Notes under the pieces: generated by a model | What the model was told of the DNA's origin: nothing | The model's input: the letters and a program-made list of their open reading frames with translations, nothing else | Database searches by the model: none | In this document: positions 1 to 4,855 of the stretch, in pieces | Position numbering within the stretch: position 1 is the first letter of the stretch | Layout of the letters: every line of letters starts with the position of its first letter | Made by a program: the position numbers and the translations under genes | NCBI GenBank assembly: GCA_027344745.1 | Contig: DAHWIS010000053.1 | Coordinates: 1-5,300 of the forward strand | From: Microcaldota archaeon | GTDB lineage: Archaea; Micrarchaeota; Micrarchaeia; Micrarchaeales; Micrarchaeaceae | Direction of reading: 5' to 3' | Length of the DNA stretch: 5,300 nucleotides

Positions 1-21
1 CCATGAGCCCAAAACGCATTA

Positions 22-441
22 TTATTTCCTCTTCCTGCTTTTTATGTTTTTTGCTTTTTTGGATTTTCCCTTAGTATTAAAATGCCTTATATTTGATTTT
101 GGCGTTTTTGTTTTTGAGTGTTTGTGTCTCGCAGGGTTTGAAGCGCGCTTTGAATGTATATGATGGGATTGTGCTGCATTGCGTTTGGCTTTTGAAAAAT
201 GCGTTTGCGTGGTTGTCGCGGTAAGCTTATCGAGCAATGCTATGTCCTTGTCACCGAACTTGTCCTTTGACAATGAATCGATTATTATGTCGGCCGTGGA
301 ATTGTTGCTGTTTTCGAAATCTTTCGACGCGCCAGAAATTAGCACGTTTTCCATGCTGCTGCGCCTTATTATCTCTTCAAGATCCCTAAGCCTCTTTATC
401 TCTTCTATCTCCTTCTTATCGTCGGATTGCTTTTTTTTCAT
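22..441 (-). CDS. Small basic hypothetical protein with a disordered Lys/Arg/His-rich tail
   Basis: A 139-residue protein that I do not recognise. Residues 1-30 are highly charged and probably helical (clusters of Lys, Glu and Arg). Residues 31-72 are a mixed polar stretch with a short hydrophobic run (DIIID). From residue 72 to the end there is no Asp or Glu at all. In residues 81-139 I count 15 Lys, 6 Arg and 7 His, with many Ser, Thr and Asn, ending in KSRKRK. Such a tail suggests an unstructured region that binds nucleic acid or the ribosome, but that is inference from composition only. There is no signal peptide, membrane segment or Cys pair. The ATG is supported by GGTG five bases upstream. 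The gene lies 118 bases after the beta-CASP RNase on the same strand and probably has its own promoter. The overlapping plus-strand frame is less protein-like, so this strand is preferred. Confidence 0.62.
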   Translation of the reverse strand: MKKKQSDDKKEIEEIKRLRDLEEIIRRSSMENVLISGASKDFENSNNSTADIIIDSLSKDKFGDKDIALLDKLTATTTQTHFSKAKRNAAQSHHIHSKRASNPARHKHSKTKTPKSNIRHFNTKGKSKKAKNIKSRKRK

Positions 442-446
442 ATAGG

Positions 447-450
447 CACC
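447..450 (-). promoter_or_regulatory. Ribosome binding site of the small basic protein
   Basis: The transcript reads GGTG, then five bases (CCTAT), then ATG. GGTG matches the core of the archaeal Shine-Dalgarno sequence (GGAGGTGA). The five-base spacing is the same as for the beta-CASP gene at 1876-1881, which supports the ATG at 441 as the start. Confidence 0.5.
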
Positions 451-475
451 GGACTACGTTCTACTTTTATGCCAA

Positions 476-523
476 TGCTATTTATTACTTCTCTTTTATT
501 TCTTGAATAACGCAAATATATTG
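476..523 (-). promoter_or_regulatory. AT-rich promoter region for the small basic protein
   Basis: The 118-base gap between the beta-CASP stop and the next ATG contains two archaeal TATA-like candidates on the minus strand. CAATATATTTG (513-523) would place a transcript start near 490, giving a leader of about 50 bases. TAATAAATA (479-487) would place it near 456, giving a short leader of about 15 bases that still includes the GGTG site. I cannot choose between them, and neither has a clear purine-rich BRE. No T-rich terminator for the upstream gene is obvious in the gap. Confidence 0.35.
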
Positions 524-559
524 GGAGGGTTAGACAAATTTTGAAGTATATGGAAATGC

Positions 560-1870
560 TTAAATAGTGAAGCTCTCTTCGAGCTTCGGCACCACGGTCT
601 CATATTTTTCTGAAAAGGCTTCCTTTAGGGCGTTCGATTTTGTTATCTCGCCGTGAAGTATGAATATCTTTTTCAGGCCCGATATCTTTTCCGGCATAGT
701 TTCAAGCTGGTGCCTGTCGGCATGTGCGCTTAGGTGGTAAAGCTCGACGTCCATCTCTATTTTTATCTTCTTGTTGTCTATTTCTACCTCTCGGGCGCCT
801 TCCTGCAAATCCCTGCCCATAGTGCCTTCTGCCTGATACCCTACCAGTATCATTTTGTTTATGCTGTTGGACGCAAGTTTAGTTAGATAAAACATTATCG
901 GTCCGCCGGTTATCATCCCGCTCGTAGTAACTATTATGCAGCTCTGGTCATCGTTCACTATCCTTGTACGCGTGCCCTTCTTTTCTACCATCTCAAAGTT
1001 GTCGCTCCTGAACGGATCATAGTCGCTCATCAGTATCTTGCTCTGCAGCTCTTTCTTGCAGTATATGACATTGTGCCTATGTATTCGCATTGCCTTGTTT
1101 ATCATGCCGTCAACGTATATCGTAACCTTGGGTATCATGCCGGAATTCATGTAATCGTCCAATATCAGCAGCACTTCCTGGGCTCTTCCTACCGCAAAGC
1201 TCGGTATTATGACCTTGCCGCCGGCCTTTATCGTCTCCCTGATGCTTTTTACCATGTTGTTTATGGTTTCGGATTGAGGTTTGAATATGTCACCTTCTCC
1301 GCCATATGTGCTTTCGGTTATAAGCACATCAGCACTGAGATTCCTGAGGTCTGCGCCGTTGAATAGTTTTGTCTTTGCTATGTTTATGTCGCCGGTATAT
1401 ATGAGGGATTTTTCTCCATCGCTGATCTTTATCAATGCACTTCCGAGTATGTGCCCGGCAGGTATGAAAGTTATTGTAAGATCCCTGAACTTGAATTCTC
1501 GCTTATATTCCAATACGTGGTAGCTTTTCACCAGCCTTTCCAGCCCCGCTTTTGTCACATTGGACGGTTTTGACAGGCGCATGTAATCGCTGATCAGCAC
1601 CTGTATCAATTCCATTGTAGGCTTTGTAGCGTATACTTTGTTGCTGTAGCCTGCGCTCATTATATGCGGCAAGTATCCGCTGTGATCAAGATGCGCATGC
1701 GATATGAATATGCCGTCTATTTCCTTCAGCATTGCGTCTGTTATCTTGGGGTACTGGTCATCGCTTCCCAGTTTAACTCCCGCGTCGAGCAGGATTTTAG
1801 AATTTTTCGTAGTTACCATTATGCAACTGCGGCCTACTTCTTCGGCCGCGCCAAAAAAAGATATTTTCAA
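560..1870 (-). CDS. Beta-CASP metallo-beta-lactamase RNase (aCPSF2-like)
   Basis: A 436-residue RNA-processing nuclease of the beta-CASP family, related to the cleavage subunit CPSF73. The metallo-beta-lactamase motifs are all visible: LLDAG (Asp29), HAHLDHSG (57-65 region, His58, His60, Asp62, His63), PAGHILGS (His140) and YTGDIN (Asp161). These should bind two zinc ions. The beta-CASP motifs are also present: motif A TESTYG (Glu186), motif B HLSAHADR (His383) and motif C LHGE (His406), as is the GYQAEGTMGR signature at 344-353. The length fits archaeal CPSF proteins without N-terminal KH domains (aCPSF2 class), not the roughly 640-residue aCPSF1 termination factor. Family members cut RNA endonucleolytically and some act as 5'-3' exonucleases; which applies here cannot be read from sequence. 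The start is TTG: the next Met (residue 18) would remove the conserved first strand. It lies 9 bases after the coiled-coil gene and is probably cotranscribed with it. Confidence 0.95.
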   Translation of the reverse strand: MKISFFGAAEEVGRSCIMVTTKNSKILLDAGVKLGSDDQYPKITDAMLKEIDGIFISHAHLDHSGYLPHIMSAGYSNKVYATKPTMELIQVLISDYMRLSKPSNVTKAGLERLVKSYHVLEYKREFKFRDLTITFIPAGHILGSALIKISDGEKSLIYTGDINIAKTKLFNGADLRNLSADVLITESTYGGEGDIFKPQSETINNMVKSIRETIKAGGKVIIPSFAVGRAQEVLLILDDYMNSGMIPKVTIYVDGMINKAMRIHRHNVIYCKKELQSKILMSDYDPFRSDNFEMVEKKGTRTRIVNDDQSCIIVTTSGMITGGPIMFYLTKLASNSINKMILVGYQAEGTMGRDLQEGAREVEIDNKKIKIEMDVELYHLSAHADRHQLETMPEKISGLKKIFILHGEITKSNALKEAFSEKYETVVPKLEESFTI

Positions 1871-1875
1871 TTCAA

Positions 1876-1881
1876 CACCTT
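1876..1881 (-). promoter_or_regulatory. Ribosome binding site that fixes the TTG start of the beta-CASP gene
   Basis: The transcript reads AAGGTG, then five bases (TTGAA), then the TTG start. AAGGTG is a good Shine-Dalgarno match and overlaps the TAA stop codon (1880-1882) of the coiled-coil gene, which suggests translational coupling. The other TTG just upstream (1875-1873) is out of frame and reaches a stop after two codons. Confidence 0.7.
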
Positions 1882-2521
1882 ATTGTTCTTCTTTGTTTTC
1901 CTCTTTGATTTCTTTTGTTTTTCCTTTTGTTTTTATTATTGCTATGTCTTCCATGTTTATCTCAGGTGCAGAAGGGCCCTGCTGCCTCTTGGGCTTCATC
2001 GGCTTTGCCCTTGAGGTATCTATCTTCAATACCCGTCTGAGTGACCTGTATAAATCATCAAGCTTGATGTCAAGATCTGCAATCTTCTTGTCAGCCTCTA
2101 TCAGCTTGTTTTTGAACGTCTCAAGGTCGCTTTTTACGAACCCCACTTTCCTGCTTAGATGTATCGCCTTGCCCACCTTCTTGAGCTGAAGGTCTATCTC
2201 GTCTATCTTCCTGACTATATCGCGCTCGTCCTGAAGCGACATCCTGGCCTCTGTAGAAAGCTTGAATTCAAGCCTGTTCTTGAGCCTCTTTAACTGGATC
2301 AATTCCCTCGATTCTTTGGTATTATTCGTTGATTCGAGGAATTTCGATATGGCGGCATATTCTGCTTCCTTATATTCCAGCTTCCTTCGGTATAATTTAG
2401 CCTCCAGTATGAAATCGTTCCTTTGTTTCCTTAGGTCGTCTATTTTTGTCTTAAATGCTTCGGCTTCTTTGTTGTTAGATTCCTTTATTATGTCGTTTAG
2501 TGACTTCCTTTGCGGGAGCAT
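1880..2521 (-). CDS. Archaeal coiled-coil protein (resembles COG1340-type)
   Basis: A 213-residue, mainly helical protein. Residues about 8-65, 70-118 and 128-165 show heptad-like spacing of Leu/Ile/Phe among Lys, Arg and Glu, i.e. long coiled-coil segments. The stretch at about 77-117, with LKRLKNRLEFKLST followed by DERDIVRKIDEIDLQLKK, resembles the central part of the uncharacterised archaeal coiled-coil family COG1340; this is from memory of the family and was not searched. Residues 172-213 form a disordered tail (Pro/Gln-rich, then Lys/Glu-rich). No membrane segment or catalytic motif is visible, so no function is assigned. The stop overlaps the ribosome binding site of the beta-CASP RNase, so the two are probably made together and may work in RNA metabolism. 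The ATG at 2521 has a weak AAGG upstream, but the frame stays open to 2638; a CTG at 2623 could be the true start, giving 247 residues. Confidence 0.85.
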   Translation of the reverse strand: MLPQRKSLNDIIKESNNKEAEAFKTKIDDLRKQRNDFILEAKLYRRKLEYKEAEYAAISKFLESTNNTKESRELIQLKRLKNRLEFKLSTEARMSLQDERDIVRKIDEIDLQLKKVGKAIHLSRKVGFVKSDLETFKNKLIEADKKIADLDIKLDDLYRSLRRVLKIDTSRAKPMKPKRQQGPSAPEINMEDIAIIKTKGKTKEIKEENKEEQ

Positions 2522-2658
2522 GTTCGCCTTTGCAGGAGCGCCTTGCTTTGCCGTGCCCGCTGTTTCCGCCGTATCTTTGATTTGTGTCCTTGTTTCCTTT
2601 ATTTCTATACTTTTCTCGTCCAGTAAATCGCCCTTGCGCTAGTTAATGTTCAATAATC

Positions 2659-2675
2659 AAAGCATATAGTGCTTT
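2659..2675. repeat. Small inverted repeat after the glycosyltransferase gene
   Basis: AAAGCA and TGCTTT form a perfect six-base-pair stem around a five-base loop (TATAG). On the transcript it begins within the glycosyltransferase stop codon. It could be a weak terminator or stabilising 3' hairpin. Its loop region (CACTATATGC on the minus strand) could equally be a TATA-like element for the coiled-coil gene. It is short and AT-rich, so chance is possible. Confidence 0.3.
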
Positions 2676-3841
2676 TATTTTCCTTTATCAATTACCTCCT
2701 TATAAACCTTCAGCAAATCATCAGTAGTCTTCTTTAGGGAATAGGATTTAGCTGTTTCTTCCATTTTCTTATAGTTGCTTATATTATTTATAACCTTTTC
2801 TATTTTCCTTGCACAATCGCTACTGCTTTTTGGTGCGAATTTCTCGCCATTTTGGCCGCCCTTGATCAGTTCCTTCAATGCAAGATAGTCGGCGCCTACG
2901 ACCGGCTTGCCGCAGGCCATAGCCTCCAGGGAAACGATGCCCTGCGTCTCGAATGTTGACGGAATGCAGAATACATCGGCCGCCGCATAGTATTCGGGAA
3001 GCTCCGCGTCCTTTACGAAGCCCACGAATTTGACTTTGCTGCCCACGTCGAGCTTTGATACCAGCGACTGATAATGTGCGATGCTCGGCCCGGTGCCCCC
3101 TATCACAAATTTTATCTTCTTTTTCTTCAGCCTCTTTGCCGCCTTTATCAGAGTGTCTATGTTCTTCTCCCTGCTTATCCTGCCTATATAAAGCACGACT
3201 TTCTCGTCGCCCTTTGCCAACCTTTCCCTTATCCTGCTGCCATCCACCCTGGCATTAAATCTTTTCAGGTCTACGCTGTTCCCCACTATTGCAGTATTTG
3301 GGATATCCCTTCTGTTAAGCTCCTGCTCTATCGCCCTGCTCGGAGCTATCGTAACATCGCTCTTATTGTAAAAGAACCTTGCATACGCCCACGCGTAGTC
3401 TACAAGTATCTTCTGCATCCTCTTGCTTGACGTGAGGTATTCGTTTATGACCTCGCGATTCGTGAATAGCGTGTGAAACGATGATACGAGCGGAGTGCTG
3501 TTCACCCTGCTGGCCATAAGCCCATAGAACCCCATAGTAAACGGAGTCTGGACATGCCTTATGTCCGCCCTGCCTATATTTATTTCTTTTATCGGCGCGA
3601 TTATTGGAAGCATTGCGAGGTTGTACTGGGGGTATTTCTTGAATTTCATCCCCCGTACCACTATTATATTGTGGTCCTTTTTGACCGCTTTTCTGGTAGA
3701 TGAATCGCCAGACGCGAATATATACACCTCATGGCCCCTTGATTCAAGCTCCTTCTTGAAATTGAGCATCGATGTGACTACACCATCAACAGCAGGCAGG
3801 AACGTATCTGTATAAAAAAATACCTTTAAGCTTTCAGACAT
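2675..3841 (-). CDS. Family 4 glycosyltransferase (GT-B fold), lipid or surface glycan type
   Basis: A 388-residue retaining glycosyltransferase of family GT4. The N-terminal acceptor domain starts with a beta strand and FYTDTFLPAVDGVVTS (9-24), with the Gly-rich loop typical of the family, and has a conserved SFHTLF (121-126). The C-terminal nucleotide-sugar domain has LYIGRISREKNI (217-228, with Arg221 and Lys225 expected to contact the diphosphate), GGTGPS (248-253), and the E-x7-E motif FETQGIVSLE (297-306, Glu298 and Glu306), followed by AMACGKPVVG. The N-terminal pattern resembles diacylglycerol glucosyltransferases and sulfoquinovosyl transferases (SQD2), so transfer of a hexose to a membrane lipid is plausible. 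Polysaccharide or glycoprotein acceptors cannot be excluded. No membrane helix is present, so it would be cytoplasmic or peripheral. The usual NGVD motif reads NSVD (188-191). It starts with ATG 27 bases after uL15, with no strong ribosome binding site, and is probably read through from the ribosomal genes. Confidence 0.93.
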   Translation of the reverse strand: MSESLKVFFYTDTFLPAVDGVVTSMLNFKKELESRGHEVYIFASGDSSTRKAVKKDHNIIVVRGMKFKKYPQYNLAMLPIIAPIKEINIGRADIRHVQTPFTMGFYGLMASRVNSTPLVSSFHTLFTNREVINEYLTSSKRMQKILVDYAWAYARFFYNKSDVTIAPSRAIEQELNRRDIPNTAIVGNSVDLKRFNARVDGSRIRERLAKGDEKVVLYIGRISREKNIDTLIKAAKRLKKKKIKFVIGGTGPSIAHYQSLVSKLDVGSKVKFVGFVKDAELPEYYAAADVFCIPSTFETQGIVSLEAMACGKPVVGADYLALKELIKGGQNGEKFAPKSSSDCARKIEKVINNISNYKKMEETAKSYSLKKTTDDLLKVYKEVIDKGK

Positions 3842-3868
3842 AAACTAACCACGCAGAAGTGCAATAAT

Positions 3869-4264
3869 TTACATGACAACTGCTTCGCATTCTGCCTTTT
3901 TGATTTTTTCCGCTGCTTTTTTAGAAAATCCTGCAGCCCTTATTGTAAGTTTGGACTTTTCAAGCTCGCCGTTGCTGACAACCCTGTAGCCGTTCAATTC
4001 TATTGTCTGATTTTCAGCTCTGAGTGCTATTCTGTTCACTCCTGCTAGGGTTATAGACTTGAGCTTTGAAGGCCTCCATATGTGGAATCCCTTCTTGCCT
4101 ATTAATTCGGGATGTTTTGCGGTGAAATATGTGAACCTGTGCTTCCTTCGCCCATTTCCCACTCCGCCGCGATCGCCTGCGCCTCTGGCGTTTTTTATGT
4201 TTCCGACTCCCCATCTTCTGGTGCCGAAATATTTTCTGTTGCGCTTATCCTTTCTAACTACCAT
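3869..4264 (-). CDS. rpl15: Large-subunit ribosomal protein uL15 (archaeal type)
   Basis: A 131-residue uL15, a structural protein of the 50S subunit that reaches into domain II and V rRNA with its basic N-terminal extension. The N-terminal part (about 1-45) shows the family's Gly/Arg-rich extension, including RGAGDRGGVGNGRRK (27-41), followed by KKGFHIW (57-63). The C-terminal globular part has the pattern VVSNGELEKSKLTIRAAGFS (95-114) and a final helix with KKAAEKIKKAEC. It is slightly shorter than many archaeal homologues. The ATG directly abuts the TGA of uL30 (TGAATG), and AGG nine bases upstream inside uL30 may serve as ribosome binding site, so translation is probably coupled. In most archaea secY follows this gene; here a glycosyltransferase does. 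The identification is firm. Confidence 0.96.
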   Translation of the reverse strand: MVVRKDKRNRKYFGTRRWGVGNIKNARGAGDRGGVGNGRRKHRFTYFTAKHPELIGKKGFHIWRPSKLKSITLAGVNRIALRAENQTIELNGYRVVSNGELEKSKLTIRAAGFSKKAAEKIKKAECEAVVM

Positions 4265-4696
4265 TCAAATCATCCTATTTAAGAGCTTGTTTATGTCTTT
4301 GCCCATGTATCCCAGCGAACCACCCTGAGCGAAGCCCAGCTTCGTGCTTTTGTATCCGTGTGTCGGGGGATGCAGCCTGAACGGGAGCAGCCCCTTGAAG
4401 TCCTCCGAATCGTATTTGCTTTCGAACACTTCCTGGGGCTTGAACGCTATCTGCTTTTTAGCCCTTTTTTCCATGAGCTTGGTAAGCGTCTCCGAATCTA
4501 TCTCGCCGTATGCGACATAGTTGCTGCATTTGTTAAGCATGCCCATATACGAATCCGTTGCCTTTATAATTGTGCAATTGCTTACCCTTTTCAGGTTGAG
4601 CCTCTTAAGCGTTTCGGTTATGGATCCGCGAACATTGACCCTGCCCCTTATCCTAACCACAGCTACAAGTTTATTCTTCGCTTCTTTATTCTTCAT
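4265..4696 (-). CDS. rpl30: Large-subunit ribosomal protein uL30 (archaeal/eukaryotic long type)
   Basis: A 143-residue uL30 of the long archaeal/eukaryotic class; bacterial L30 has only about 60 residues. The core ferredoxin-like part has VAVVRIRGRVNV (11-22), LKRLNLKRVSNCTIIKATDS (30-49) and YGEID (63-67). The archaeal C-terminal extension follows, with PFRLHPPTHGY (105-115), FAQGGSLGYMGKDIN (122-136) and a final LLNRM. It is part of the 50S subunit. It is the first gene of the uL30-uL15-glycosyltransferase series. No Shine-Dalgarno sequence precedes the ATG, as is common for the first gene of archaeal transcripts. In the conserved archaeal order S5 would lie immediately upstream; here there is a 159-base gap and then a peroxiredoxin gene. 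The product identification is firm. Confidence 0.96.
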   Translation of the reverse strand: MKNKEAKNKLVAVVRIRGRVNVRGSITETLKRLNLKRVSNCTIIKATDSYMGMLNKCSNYVAYGEIDSETLTKLMEKRAKKQIAFKPQEVFESKYDSEDFKGLLPFRLHPPTHGYKSTKLGFAQGGSLGYMGKDINKLLNRMI

Positions 4697-4726
4697 AAAA
4701 ACACGTTGCTTTTTATTTGTTAAATC

Positions 4727-4736
4727 TAACCGGTTA
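4727..4736. promoter_or_regulatory. Palindrome at the likely transcript start of uL30 (possible operator)
   Basis: TAACCGGTTA is a perfect ten-base palindrome, followed at once by the six-base palindrome ACGCGT (4736-4741). It lies about 25-30 bases downstream of the TATA-like box at 4759-4767, where archaeal repressors often bind. Ten-base palindromes are expected a few times by chance in a window of this size, so this is only a candidate. Confidence 0.22.
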
Positions 4737-4740
4737 CGCG

Positions 4741-4770
4741 TATTATATTGCGCTAAAGATTTTTAAACCT
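4741..4770 (-). promoter_or_regulatory. Candidate promoter of the uL30-uL15 operon
   Basis: The gap between the peroxiredoxin stop and the uL30 ATG (4697-4855) is AT-rich and has two TATA-like candidates on the minus strand. AGGTTTAAAAAT (4759-4770) would set the transcript start near 4737, with a leader of about 40 bases. AATATAATA (4741-4749) would set it near 4719, with a leader of about 22 bases. A third AT-rich word, TTTATATTTG (around 4797-4806), is further upstream. The gap holds no convincing gene, and no clear T-run terminator for the peroxiredoxin gene was found. Confidence 0.45.
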
Positions 4771-4855
4771 GATTAAGTAGAAGGAGTATGAAAAGGCAAA
4801 TATAAATTCTTTATGGTATGCCGCGTGGAAGCCCATAAATGCGAAATGGAAAGCA

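Noticed and set aside
1..21. An ATG on the minus strand at position 4 as the start of the next gene
   Set aside because: Only four bases of it would lie in the window, so it cannot be supported.
179..445. An 88-residue plus-strand frame rich in Ser, Leu and Ile, which looks membrane-like
   Set aside because: The hydrophobicity is what reading the complement of a Lys/Glu/Asp-rich gene produces, and the minus-strand frame has a ribosome binding site and shares direction with its neighbours.
442..559. A tRNA or other structured RNA in the gaps at 442-559 and 4697-4855
   Set aside because: No cloverleaf, TTCGA-type T-loop, box C/D motifs or long stems were seen; both gaps look like AT-rich promoter DNA.
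1073..2642. Several plus-strand open frames opposite the beta-CASP and coiled-coil genes
   Set aside because: They lie antisense to genes with clear motifs or strong coiled-coil patterns and have no recognisable domain. They are shadows of the minus-strand genes.
3055..3815. Plus-strand open frames opposite the glycosyltransferase
   Set aside because: The minus strand encodes an intact GT4 enzyme with all motifs; the opposite frames show no family features.
4014..4214. A 66-residue minus-strand frame inside uL15
   Set aside because: It is an out-of-frame reading of the Arg/Gly-rich uL15 sequence, not an independent gene.
4780..4806. AAGGAG followed by ATG on the plus strand, suggesting a divergent gene
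   Set aside because: The spacing is only one base and the frame stops after five codons; nothing coding follows on that strand.
4753..4836. A 27-codon aromatic-rich open frame on the minus strand between the peroxiredoxin and uL30
   Set aside because: It has no ribosome binding site, it runs through the likely uL30 promoter, and a frame of this size is expected by chance.
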